Shown here: piece by piece, positions 12,901 to 24,733 of the stretch | Numbering within the stretch: position 1 is the first letter of the stretch | Layout of the letters: each line of letters begins with the position of its first letter | Origin: Clavelina lepadiformis | Lineage: Eukaryota > Chordata > Ascidiacea > Aplousobranchia > Clavelinidae | Assembly: GCF_947623445.1 (NCBI RefSeq) | Contig: NC_135243.1 | Coordinates: 6,574,501 to 6,638,500 of the forward strand | Direction of reading: 5' to 3' | DNA length: 64,000 nucleotides | Translations under genes and position numbers: made by a program | The notes under the pieces: model-generated | Database searches by the model: none | The model's input: only the letters and a program-made list of their open reading frames with translations | What the model was told of the DNA's origin: nothing

Positions 12901-15900
12901 CAGGTTGAACTGACATGTATCGGACACGAATACAAAAAACAAAACCCCTAAGAGCTTGTTTAAAACCTAAAAAGATCCAGAACATTTCTTGAAATTCGCT
13001 CAAGTTAAACTTCAATCCGTTTAAACCAGTGGTTCTCAAAGTGTGGTACGCGAGAGCTTTTTAAGTGGTACCGCGTACCGCTGAACATGATTTTCGATGT
13101 GCTGTGAGTAATGTGTTGCCCCGGATAGACAAGCTTGTGCAGAAGAAACAGTTGCTTCTATCAAATTAAATTGTGTTTTCTTGCTATTCATTGGTGTTAT
13201 GGTATAGTAATAACGGTAATAACTAATAAATACCGGTACATTTGAGTAAAATAAGTCATTCAGGAGCCAGGTGGTACGCAGTGTAGCAAAAAAAACGAAT
13301 GAGTGGTACGCGATCGCAAAAAGTTTGAGAAACACTGGTTTAAACGATCATTCTCAAAGTTTCAGTTACTGTTTCCTAAACGCTTCACATAAAGTTTTGT
13401 TCTCACCAAATATGCCCCAAAGGGTTTTCGGGCATTGAATGCGTATTTGCGTATGTCACGCGAAATCTTCAGTTGCTCAAACACATTCCTCTTTGTGGCA
13501 TATCCAAATTTTTGCTATCTTTAATGCTTCAATAGTTTGAGGGTAGCTCTGGTACACATTATCCTTGATATATTTGTTATAAGAAAACGTAGAATTAATT
13601 GCACAATGAACTTATATGCGGTATGTAGTACGTAGGTTACTTTGCACATGTATCAACATACTTGTAGTAAAATAGATGTACCAATTCAGAGAAAAATGTA
13701 TAATAATAAATTTATGTCAAATGTACTGTATAATAATTGCAAAAATATATTATAATTCCAAGGTTGAACTGCTGAGCGATCCACAAATATGGCTCACTGC
13801 TTCAACTCAGATCTTTTTCTCTTTGAGTTTGGCCTTCGGAGGAATGATCGCTTTCTCAAGTTACAACCCAAAGGACAGTGACGTGGAAGTGGACACACTG
13901 ATCGTCTGTGTCACCAACAGCGTCACTAGTTTACTGGCGAGCGTTGTGATCTTTGCAGTACTCGGGTTCAAAGCCACAGTTGATTATGAAACTTGCGTGG
14001 AAGGGTAAGCGATTGATGACCTTTTATTAGTTTTCTTTGTTGTCAGTGTATACGTGCTGGTATTTGTATGAAAAATCTGAGTTCAAACTTGGAATGGAGC
14101 TTTGTTTTTATTATGGTGTAATACTTTATCATACATTAGTGTATAAATTAACTTTATCCCACTTATTGTAGTATATGACTTTAGGCAGTCTGATATTCGT
14201 AATTAGCAAAAACATGTAATAAAACACAGCAAGAAACTGATGGTCTAGAGCAGGGGTTCTTAACCTGTGGGTAATTACCCACTAGTGGGGAATTTGAGGA
14301 TTTCAAGTGGGTAACGAAACACAATGTTAAATCTGGAATCAGATTTGCGTTGTGCAATCTCAAAAATAGAGCCTGACATTGACTCGATCGTCGCTGAAAA
14401 GCAAGAAAAAAAATCGCATTGACGTTGTTTGAAACTACGTAAACGTTCTTTAATGCTATTCTTCTCATTGAAATTGTTCTTTTTGTTAAATACCATTGTG
14501 CTTTGGGATATATCACACAGGTCACAAGGATTCATTTTGATTTTTCAGTCAGTTTTAAAAGTATGTGGGGAATATAGGTTTATTAAGTAGCGGAAGTGGG
14601 TAATGAAAAGAAAAAGGTTAAGAACCCCTGGTCTAGAGTCTATACTCTAGTCTAACTGAGTTACAGAGTTGTTGGCCCAAATTAGCTATACTTGAGCCTA
14701 ATAATGTCGAAATCGCAGAAACCTATTCAAAGATTCTGCAGAAGATATTTAATGAAATACCTGTGGTTAAAGTACGATGAACAGTCTGACAAACTTTCCA
14801 TTTAAACGTGCTCGCTAAACAGTCTACAATAGAAAAGCAAACATCAGGTTGTTTGCTGTCTCATGCTCGTATAAAACCAGGAACTATAGGTCAATACATC
14901 TTCACTGACTACCAAAGAAGCGTTAGTCCGACTTTCAACTGCTACCGTAAATTACCAGACATAAGATGTCTACTTTAAACTCATTAATATAGTTTTCAAA
15001 AGTGGAACATTGTTTGTTGCTTTAATTTGAAGTACAACAAAAGAGATGTGTAAGGCATACAGAACTACTTCCTTAATATGTTTAAACCTTGTTTTAAGCC
15101 AAAAAAATTGTTTAGGAACATTCAAACGCTACTGGATTTTCACGATCTACCGGAAGCCAGCATCACAGTAGACACGTATGATACTTTCCTCATCGAAAGA
15201 TACGGAAGTTATTTTGGTGGAATTGCTGAACGTGGATTGAATAACTGTTCGGTCGAGGCCAATCTAGACGATGTAAGTGTATGAAAAAGTGAAGTACACA
15301 CATCGTCCCTTTCCACAGAGGGTTTCGAATAAGAAGGAAATTTACGATTATAATTATAATATACCAGTAGTACAAAGCTTAAGCGATCAAGTAAAAAAAG
15401 CTTTAACCGATAAATACAATCCAAAGAGAGGCTAAATATAGGCCCAAGATATTTGTAATGTCTGCCATAAGCCATAAGAATAGTCTCGTTTCGGAAGCAT
15501 GTTTCTAGGTTAGCTGTTAAATATTGTACATTCACCGTAAAAGCTTCAAAACTTGAAATAAATTTTGTCTACTCCAGGGGGTTTCTGGAACTGGATTAGC
15601 ATTTATCGTCTTTGCTGACGCAATCCTAGAGATGCCGGGATCACCTATCTGGGCAATCCTTTTCTTCCTCATGCTCCTGACTCTCGGTCTTGACTCCATG
15701 TTTGGGAACATCGAGGGCGTCCTGACTCCTTTAAACGACATCGGACTTACAAAGAAATATAGGAACGAATTTGTCGTTGGTATGTGGTATTTTTTTCACC
15801 AGTGCGTTTAAACATTTTCGGGAAAAGGAGCTTGCCTATATAGTGTTTTTTTTGGTGTTTCAAAAATTTAGGGATTCTTTTTTATATGTTTTGTAAATAA

Positions 15901-17257
15901 TTTTCTTTCTTTAAATAACAATTATTGACATTTAGTTATCAACATATTTGCAGTTGGAATTGTTCTGGTGTCCTTTCTTGTTTCACTGACGTTTATTCAA
16001 GGCTCGGGAAACTACTGGCTTGATGTCTTCGATAAATACGCGGGTTCGATTCCTCTGCTCATCATTGCATTCTTCGAGCTGATTGCTGTTGGATGGATTT
16101 ACAGATACGACCGGTATAAGTAGACCTATCGTCAGTTTTTAAGAACAGTTAAAATTTTAATTTAATAACTCTTTCTTCTCTGATATATTCGGTTTTGGCT
16201 TGATAAAACTTCGATAAAAAATAAAATTAAACCGGTGTAATAAAAAGCTGTTTACAGTCGTTCATTTTTCTCAAGAAAGGTCAAATTAATGGAAATTATA
16301 AAAAGTTTTGTATAACGCTTGTAGTAGCTGATGTACTTAACTGATTCACTATTGATTAACAACTATGAGTAGCAATTCATTTGTTGGCCCTAGTTAACCG
16401 GTTCTTGTTTTTTTTTCAGATTCAACAACGAACTCAGCAAGTTTTTAAAACCACGAGACAATTTGTTTCGAAAAGCTCTGTACTGGTTTTGGTGGGCTAC
16501 AGTTCCTATTATAAGCCCCATACTGCTGCTTGCTGTTTTTATTTATTATATTTATGACAGCATAATTACTCCTTTAAAGTATGATGCTTGGCAAGAAAAC
16601 TTGGTAAGAGAATGTAGCAAAATGAGACGTTAAAATATATATCTTCTTCTTTTCCTTCCTGTTTATGGTAGTTAATTTAAAAAATGACATTAACCGGATA
16701 ATACATCCGGCCAAGTTCAATAACTGAGACTTTCATGATAGCGAAATATATCATCGTCAAGTTTAAGTCACATGAAAGCTTTTTTGGTCTGTTATTGAAG
16801 ATTTTTATTCCTTGATTTTTATTATATTTCATATGCCTAAAACTGTATGTTATCATTTTTTTCATTGTTATTCGCATTTCAGTTCCACGCTTGTTCATTG
16901 CTCCTTTTTATGCTAGTTTTTATTTTACTTCAGGGGGACAACATATCTTTGAGCTATCCTGGATACGTCATTGCAATCAGCGTCATCATCACACTGATAT
17001 GCACGATATGGATCCCATTGGGAGCAGTTGTGGAGCTCGTCAAGCGATTTTTCTGCGGCCATCAAACCGGAAGAGTTCTCAACGTTGGGGAAGTTGGGTA
17101 CTCGGTAAAGGAAACGGGGCATTACAACTCTGGGTACGATCACAACCTAGCGGATCTTCCTCGCGCCGTGACGTCAGGGAACGACAACTTGCCGTATGAT
17201 CCACCAGCAAATAAATTTCCTTACATTGATGACGATAACATCAGCAAAAAAGAGTAA
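9929..17257 (+). CDS. SLC6A-like: SLC6-family Na+-dependent neutral amino acid transporter, B0AT type (gene 2)
   Basis: Eleven coding exons: 9929-10055, 10310-10444, 10966-11063, 11363-11587, 12208-12318, 13763-14004, 15116-15272, 15578-15779, 15954-16113, 16420-16603, 16934-17257. They give about 654 residues. The cytosolic N tail is only six residues (MNEDEE) before RPQWDNK, far shorter than in gene 1. TM1 reads [20 protein letters not shown]3 [12 protein letters not shown]; then [21 protein letters not shown] and [13 protein letters not shown]. The C tail is long and hydrophilic and ends DDDNISKKE. Exon phases match gene 1 throughout, so the two are tandem duplicates, but the 233-nt exon of gene 1 is split here into 135 + 98 nt by an intron with a GC donor (AAAG|GCAAGT at 10445). 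An acceptor-like TTAG ends at 9921, eight bases before the ATG, so the mRNA 5' end may lie elsewhere or be added by splicing. Substrate not determinable from sequence. Confidence 0.9.
11814..11849. repeat. Short 8-bp tandem repeat (GTGCAAA-type)
   Basis: About four copies of GCAAAGTG in the intron between exons 4 and 5 of SLC6 gene 2. Low-complexity; no function implied. Confidence 0.7.
13027..13337. mobile_element. hAT-type MITE in intron 5 of SLC6 gene 2
   Basis: 311-bp element with ends CAGTGGTTCTCAAAGT and AGTTTGAGAAACACTG, the classic CAGTGnTTCTCAAA hAT terminus. Perfect 8-bp target duplication GTTTAAAC at 13019-13026 and 13338-13345. The interior repeats the word GGTACGCG. Non-autonomous. 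Confidence 0.9.
14251..14630. mobile_element. hAT-type MITE in intron 6 of SLC6 gene 2
   Basis: 380-bp element with inverted ends CAGGGGTTCTTAACCT and AGGTTAAGAACCCCTG (one mismatch or fewer over 16 bases) and a perfect 8-bp target duplication GTCTAGAG at 14243-14250 and 14631-14638. A short minus-strand frame (to about 14277) may be a remnant of coding sequence from the parent transposon, but I cannot name it. Confidence 0.92.
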
Positions 17258-18445
17258 CTGACGTCATTAAGCAATGACGTCAAAAAGAATCTAGGACTGC
17301 AAAAGGACTTTAAGTTTTATCAGCATTAAATGTTTTTTACTGAATTAATTATGCTTATAAACGTGTTCAATCCACCACAATTAAACTAATTAATTAATTA
17401 TTAATTATTAATTAAACGTGTAGTGTAAACTTGACAGTAATTGTTTTTGCCTATTTTTATATATTGTACAAAGATACAGAAAATCGAATTTCAAACTGTT
17501 AGCAAATTAAACAACTTGCGCTTGACATATTAATAAGCAATATAAACTATACAGTAATATAGAATAAAACAAGTTACGCCTAAGTTATTACTTCTTGCGA
17601 TACATTTTGTTCATTAAAGTAGCAAACCATAAGATAACTATTTCTACATCTTTGACAATTTGGAAATCTGAATGTAAAAGGGACGATTTGTTTTTTAACA
17701 TGTGAGAGATGTTGGGTATTATAAACTGCATGTCTTATTGTAATCACTTTATCAAATTTTATCAAATCAGCAAATTGGGTTATCAAATTTTCTTGAAACA
17801 AAAATTTGCCGGCCTCCGTATTTTTTCTTAGCAGTCGGAACATATGCCTCTGTTTGCAAACAATACCATTAAATACTGTATGCAAGAAAAAAATTGTGCT
17901 CAACAAAATATCACAAAGACAAACTATAACAGTTGAGAAGTTCTGCATTTTAAGTTTACCAAAATGAAATGAATTGTCACTTCAACAAAGAAATTTTGCC
18001 AAACTAGATTACGAAATAAGAATCAATAGCAAAGCATGCGAGTATATAGACTTCAACAATTAATAATTAATAATCGTAAGGAGTATAAAATTTTTATTTG
18101 AGTTACTGATGACGTCATGTCATCTTCATAAGGAATTTAAAGCTGACAACACAAAATGAATAACTGTCACGACAAACTAGAATGACGAAGGTCAATTTGC
18201 AAGTTCAATTTAACTTTTCAGTCTTAATTATTCAGTTACACTGTTACAGTATTTCATAACTTGGTAATTCCTAAGTTGAAGCAGCCAAGAGTTGGCAAAT
18301 AATCCAGCGACGTTTCATCGTTTTAGGATTGCAGACCCAGCTTTCTTTAAAGAAACCAGAAGTGTTTTTCCAGATTGCCGAACTAAAACAATTTCACGTT
18401 TTCATTTCAATATTGCTTAATATTAAGTGACGTCACAATCTGCTG
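17258..18445. other. Intergenic DNA between SLC6 gene 2 and CALHM gene A (convergent)
   Basis: Contains the 3' ends of two convergent genes. An ATTAAA-like word follows the SLC6 stop at about 17326. On the minus strand AATAAA (18098-18093) lies about 350 bases past the CALHM stop and is a candidate polyadenylation signal. A minus ORF at 17580-17948 is not recognisable as a gene. Confidence 0.45.
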
Positions 18446-21189
18446 CTACATTCCGTGTTGTTGATATTTCGCTGAAGATGAACCAGCCTCGTTTGATGGT
18501 GGAGACTGGCGTTCATCTGGATAGGACTGGTGATTTTTAGAGAGGCAAGATTTCAGGTCGTGTTTCGTAACATCTTTCTCTGACGAGAGTATTTTCAAAG
18601 CTTTTGTCCATTTCTTGTCATCTCTATCAGCATCCAAAAATTCTTTTGCATTGTTTTTGGTTGTTTCTTTAAACTACAATATATGCTTGTTGTTGAAAAC
18701 ATATTTTATGAAGCAAGTTACGTGTGTAGTTTTTACAGCACCGAGTATATTCATTTTTTTTTAACAATGTATTTTTCTGAGACCAAGGTATCTTTATCAC
18801 CTAATCTCAAAGAAACAATTAAAATAAAAACCAAGCGAGTTAAAGGAAACATTTCATTGCAGACGCTTTATTTAAACAGAATGACCATTGCGCGATAAGT
18901 AGGTCGTGCAGCCCGTTGTTAAAGACAGGTGGTCAGGTTAGCAAAATGAGTACTCAAAAGTCGATTTAATAGTTAGTTAGTTTAATTAGGGTTTAATTTA
19001 AATCAAATTTAGATTAAAAGGAAAAATTAACTTGGTTTTAGGCTACTATGTTATGAAATTTAAGTTAGGTTAAACAAGAAACCATGAAAAATAGATTTGT
19101 ATGTAAAATATGATTTTTTCCTGTGAAATAGTGTCAGCCTTATTTAAAATACTAATATATTTTGAATACTTTTGGTTTAGGCTGTTGTATAAGAAAAAAT
19201 AAACCTCAGATTTCAGACCCATAAGTTTGTTAATGTAAGACGTGCTTTATCATCCATTTGTTTACTTTAATCATTAGATTAGTAATTAAAGATTAAATTT
19301 AGTCTTATGAAGAAAATATTGCCCTTGGAATAAATATTATAATTGATCCACAGCGAAAGAAACAATTACGTGCTTCAAAACGATTAACATATACTCACTT
19401 TTTCAGAAGCTGCTTCATGTAAAGCATCTTCTTCCAGTTGTCGATAGAGTGCATTGTACTTCGCTTTGTAATAAGTCATCGGATGGCAGCAACGAGAAAT
19501 AGCATACGCAGCCCAAGTTGCCACGGCCAGGACCAATATCAGGCACCATCCTACTGTTTGAGAATAACTCAAATTGTCGTTGTATTGCTGTGTACCTTTC
19601 AGAGTAGTTACCTGTCATACGAATAATCACTTACATAAGATACAAAGTGCGAGTTACGCCGTTCCCTGTGTAAATCGCGGGTTTGTATCACAAAATGACA
19701 AATAAATGAAAAATAAACTACTAAATATACTAAACAACTAAATTACAATATTGCGAATGTTAAAAAATATATGCAACAAGAAAGATATTCAATGGAATCT
19801 TAACCTATAAACTTGAAAAGAGTAATTACCCGCCAGTTTCACGTTATTGAGAATTATTGATAAATAAACTTGGTCAACGCGAAGTTAGAAAAGCGCATTT
19901 CTATAGTATACATTTACATCGTGTTTTTCTTCGTTTGAAAAGCCTTTTGAACAAAAGATTAAGTTTTATTAATCCTTCTTACATGCAAGAGTAGACGACA
20001 CGCTAAACTGGTGGTATTAAAAGTCTCACAGCTACTGTCTGATTGCTGTTACTATATATGCCTGTCATAATCTCGTCCTTGTCATGAAGCGCGAAAACTT
20101 TCTGGAGTAAAGATGTTTGTTCTAAAGCTTCTGTCTCGTTTAGTTTCTTGTCTGTTGACTTTACACTTGTTTCTTTCTACTATTACGTGCATCCTTAATC
20201 TTTTTACGTTTAACTATACAGGGTTAAGACAGTCTCAACTTCTCAAAGCCCTAAAATGCCATACACTGCAGTTCAGAACGGAATCATAAACTTGAAAAGT
20301 ATTTAGCCTACAAGTATGCCACGCAAAGTTAACATTTGACGTTTGCAGCCTAACAACCCATTGACGAAGAAATCAACAACGTTTTAGCCGTAAGGTTAAA
20401 ATGGTTTGTGGTTTGTTTGGCTAATTTTACAATATCGGTTGTTGGCTATATGTATAATGGATTAGAAAACCACTTTTATGTAATCGAAACTTTAAATTGG
20501 AAAGCTTTAAGTAACCTTGAATTGTTTAAGTGGAATTTATTAGAAGCCCTTGACTGGGATCAATAAAAATTTTATCCAAATTGTAAATTAAGCCAAGTAA
20601 AGCCAACAAGGCTTCATTGTACGAAAATCAAGCTTTTTGGCCTATGCCCTAAGCCTAGATCTTAAAATACAGCCTTGAGCAAAAATATTCACTGTTCACT
20701 CACGCTGTCACAAGTTTCGTCATCCTTCAACACATAGGGCAATGATGTTGTTGCGCATGCGTAGTACTCGCCTTGGAGGAGACCAACTGACACCCAAACA
20801 CACGGAGCAATGAATGCGAATCCCACAACTTTCCAAAAGCACCAGGAACATGAACCCTGGCAAATATCTTTGTCTGAACAGTAACCAGTGAGACGTTTCC
20901 AGACTTGTAAATTAGCAGTAACTCCAAACACAAAAAGAATTCCGGCCGGAGCTAGAAGATAAAGCCAACCGTAAACTCGGTTTAGATTGAGAACACAGCC
21001 CGTGATGTCGGTGGAATTGCAAGCTTCCATATCTTGTTTCTCTGTGACACAAGGGCATTGGAAAGTTGTTACTGTAATGATTTCGTTAACGGAAACGGTT
21101 AATAGCATGACGATTATGTTTCGCAATGTTGCTTTGTGGTCAACTACGCTTTCGATGAGCCCTTGTAAAACATCTTTAATGGTTGTCAT
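18446..21189 (-). CDS. CALHM-like: CALHM-family large-pore channel protein (CALHM A)
   Basis: Three exons on the minus strand: 21189-20704, 19611-19399, 18673-18446, all phase 0, giving 308 residues, typical of CALHM (about 310-345). Calcium homeostasis modulator proteins assemble as large-pore plasma-membrane channels that pass ions and, in some members, ATP. The sequence shows four membrane segments: residues about 24-43, 74-95 (YGWLYLLAPAGILFVF), 118-140, and one in exon 2 (VGWCLILVLAVATWAAY). Family cysteines are present as FQCPC after TM1 and YYACA after TM3, followed by SRCC after TM4. The charged C tail is exon 3. The exon pattern (about 500 + 213 + about 200 nt) is shared by all CALHM genes here. 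Closest to the CALHM4/5/6 branch by the SQxxGWxLI stretch, which is an impression, not a computed tree. It stands head to head with the C19orf12-like gene. Confidence 0.88.
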
Positions 21190-22598
21190 TGCTCCTGAGC
21201 TTTCTCAAGCGAAGTTGCAAGTCAAAAATGCTATATGTTTTCTACAAAGAGACTATAATTTGTCAAAGCAAGCACAGTAACACAAAATACCTAACTGTAT
21301 AGGCTACCTCCTTATTGCCTTCATTTCATAGCAATTTGTGCCGATATACGATTACGGGGCTTTCTTGCGCAAATTTTTTGTTGAGTCACAGGAACTCCTT
21401 TATCCGCCTAGCTGGGTCCACTAAATTAAACACTTGACACACATAAACATCTTAGCCTTTTGTTTTGTTAATAAAAGTTTTCCAAGTATTTTCATTTTAC
21501 TAATAAAGTGCGTGGTGCGTGCCCAAGCGTTAAAATGTAAACTGTTGATATCGTGTTTCAAACAAGCTTTTTTGTCATGAATTGTACCAAGACGCTGTAT
21601 CCGTCCTTACACCTTTTTCTATTGTTTTTGCCCTTAACGTAACGCGTTGTTCTGATCATGAACTATGGATACTCTGATCGTGATTTGAAAACTTATTCTA
21701 CGCACTTGCTGATGTGGATGATATGATACAGCATAATGTGTTTATTAAGTTACCTGTTAAAGAACATACTTTTAAATTGAATAAATTTCAAGTACACAAG
21801 TAGATTCTCACTCTTCCAATCAAGCTAAACCAAACCGCGTATGTTTAACCCAAGAACCGTCTGTACTGGCGGCTTGAATCTTCCTGCATTGAATCAATTG
21901 AGAGTTAAATTCTGTGGGATGTAACCTTCCGTTGTATGAATTGACCGGCCACCAAGAACATCAACAAACATAAACTTGCAATTATCAGCTGCATGCAGTA
22001 TTTGCTCAGACGGGATATGTTGAGTGGTCCATTGGCTGAATCGTCCTAAAACCATGAAATTTGCCTATTAGTGAGCTACCTGCTAATAGGCAAATTTCTA
22101 CCTACCAGAGGAATTATTAGGCCTATGTGTCATGCATTCCGTTTTTTCGTGCATGAGCTCTTTTTGCGTATTTGCAGCCATTTTTCTGTCAATTATACGT
22201 TGCCTTTAAGATTTTCTGTTTCTTGCTAAACGTCTTTTACATTATCTTAAATTCCTTTAAAAATGCTGCGATTGTATATCGTACGCGTGATTAATTAATT
22301 ACTTAATTGGTTACGAGTACCGCTGGCAGACAGGCCGATTGATGCAGGTGACTTGTTTCAAACTATGTACGCTACAATATTGTGTAAGGCTTGCTTTGAG
22401 CTCTCGTATTAAAACTTTAAATCTTTTCGGAAGATGTGTCAATACAAAAAGAGGACTTTAAGATAACTTCCACTGCCTAAGATTTTGTTAGAAATTTTTT
22501 GATAGAATTTCGTTTTTAACAGCTTTGTTACGTTCTAGCACTAAACTGTATAAAGGTTTAAATTAGAACATAAGCATTTCCTAAAACTGATACGAAAT
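21190..22598. promoter_or_regulatory. 1.4-kb divergent upstream region shared by CALHM A and the C19orf12-like gene
   Basis: The two flanking genes are transcribed away from each other, so both promoters should lie here. I see no coding sequence. A perfect 16-bp hairpin sits at 22056-22098. Core promoter motifs cannot be assigned with confidence. Confidence 0.45.
22056..22098. repeat. Perfect 16-bp inverted repeat with 11-base loop
   Basis: Arms GAAATTTGCCTATTAG (22056-22071) and its exact reverse complement (22083-22098). Could be a cruciform or RNA hairpin, or the two ends of a collapsed transposon. No poly-T run follows the right arm, so it is not an obvious Pol III terminator. Confidence 0.8.
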
Positions 22599-23760
22599 AT
22601 GCCATTAACGGAAAACGAGACAATTCAGCTTGTCACCCTGTTAGCAAAACAGGAAAACTTGCAAGTGAACGTGGGACATCCCGTCAGCAAAGGAAAAATA
22701 TTTCGTAATATTACGGTTTTAGGCGGTATACTTGTGGGGCCTTTGGGAATAATTGGCGGTTAGTGTGCTTGAAACTTTAATCTTATTACTAACGTTTACA
22801 GTTAAATTACGAGAAACTATTAGGTAAAGCATTGTTTGTTTACACGATGGGATAGGTTACTATATCATTATGTTAATGTTTAGTTAGGGAAGCTGGGCTA
22901 GTGATAGCTGCAGCCGTTTGCGAAGAAGCCGAAGCTTTGCCAACAGTTATCAACGCTCTACCACCAAGCAAGCAGCTGGAGTTGGTGAACCAGATGTGCA
23001 ACATCACCTCAGAGCTGCATGCAAAGGACGCTCCATCCGCGTTAGCTCTCGTGAATAGAAATGGCTCCTTCAAAATAAAGATAATCGCAACGCTGGTTGA
23101 ATATTTCCAAAATCTTAAAGGGATGAAACTTGATATGCAGGATATATGTGAAGTACGAAATATTCCGTTAGCTGTAAATGACGCAATTCTACTTATCATT
23201 CTCTTAGCTGAACAGGAAAGGTTGCAAGTGACCGTACGGCGTTCTGTCAGCTTTAAGACTGGTTGTGTTACAGTCCTCGGCGGTGCTCTTTTTGGATCCC
23301 TAGGAATGATTACCGGTTAGTGTGTTAGTTTTAGTTTTAACCAAAGTCCATAAGCAATTTAATTGCAAAACACTAATCTTAATCAAAGTATTGATTGTTT
23401 GCATGATGGAATGTCATATTTATCGACTAATGTACTATATTATTACAAAAAGCTGTTAAAACCCTTCTAGAATAAATAAATAATCAACGTTTAGCTGCCG
23501 GGCACAAACTACTGATAACTGCTGGTTCCAACGAAGATATCGAACCGTTGCCAAAAATTATCAGGGCCCTACCAGAAAGCAACAAGCTGGATTTGGCCGA
23601 TCATGTGCGCAACATCCTTTCACAATTAGATGAAAAAGACGCCCTCACTGTGTTGGCTCTCATCAATAGGAATGGATCGTTGAAGATGAAGTTAGTTGAA
23701 CTGCTGCTTGAATTTTTTAAAAACCATGAAGGTCTTGAGGTTAATACTCAAGAATGTTGA
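22599..23760 (+). CDS. C19orf12-like: Protein with two fused C19orf12-type domains
   Basis: Three exons: 22599-22758, 22884-23315, 23495-23760; both introns phase 1 with a GTTAGTGTG donor; 285 residues. Vertebrate C19orf12 is a single-domain protein of about 140-150 residues linked to mitochondria and ER and to a human iron-accumulation disease; its molecular role is unsettled. Each half here repeats that layout: LLAxQExLQV, a glycine-rich membrane hairpin (GGILVGPLGIIGG in half 1, GGALFGSLGMITG in half 2), then PLPxIIxALP, a helical stretch, and ALxNRNGS followed by LVEyFxN. Half 1 covers about residues 8-142 and half 2 about 150-285. The intron falls at the same place in each half, inside the glycine hairpin, so the gene arose by tandem duplication of a two-exon gene with loss of the spacer. 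Exon 2 joins the end of half 1 to the start of half 2 in one open frame, so fusion is not an artefact of exon choice. Confidence 0.82.
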
Positions 23761-24731
23761 AATACGTTTAAAGTATATAATTGCTTTTAGATAATAATTA
23801 ATTGTTTATATCAGGATACGTACTCGTTCGCAAGACCACTTTTAGTCAATCGTACTTCATTAAAACTTTGGTAAATATTTATTTGTAATTGATTTTCCAT
23901 TTATTTTTCAAACAGAGAAGCTTATTTCTTGTTTTACGAAACTTTTTTTCCTAGAGTTGTTGAATATTTTATGTAGTAGCTTGCAAGCTCAGAATGAAAG
24001 GTGCCTCTGGTTTAAACTTCGTAAATGTATTTTCAAAGGAAAATACACTGTAAAACACAAAAAACACACAAACGAAAAACACAAAAATTAATGTACTGTA
24101 TTTATTTGTTCACACGAGTTCCACCATTTGACAGAAAAATATGTAAATTAAGCTGTAAACAATCAAATGCACATCTATTTATATTGTTTTCCATGAACGC
24201 AATCATCAATTCTATTGTACAGTATATGCAGTAGGCTATACTGTGTAGTGTTGAATTCTGCCAATGTGATTGTTTGAGGCAGGTTTTGTACAATGTTGTG
24301 AAACTTCATCGAACAAGTTTAAAGTCATTGCATTTTGAAACTATTCTCAATATTTTCCGTTTGAATTTAAAACTTTAAATGGGAACGTGAAATTCAGCTA
24401 CGGGAAGATTGTGAAACTTAAAAAAAACGTGTTTGATATCTAAGTCAAAATCACAACTTTAAATTTTTACAAATAAAACGTTTCCGCATCAACAAGATCT
24501 CGAAAACCCCTAATATTGTCCTTGTGTTTCTTCCGAAAAGAAAATTAAACGTTCTTATTGAAATAAAGGTTTTGAATAAAAATTGACCAAAATATAATAC
24601 ATTTATAAAAAGTGTAGCACTTCAGATTTTAGGAAACGAATTAATCACGTAATGACTATACAAAACACATTAGGGCCAGCAGCCTACGTACAAGAAACAT
24701 ACAGAAAGAAAAACGTAGAAAATTACCCGTG
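23761..24731. other. Intergenic, no gene recognised
   Basis: AT-rich 3' flank of the C19orf12-like gene. Two overlapping short frames on opposite strands near 24025-24293 have no family features. Ends at the TA duplicated by the transposon that follows. Confidence 0.45.
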
Positions 24732-24733
24732 TA

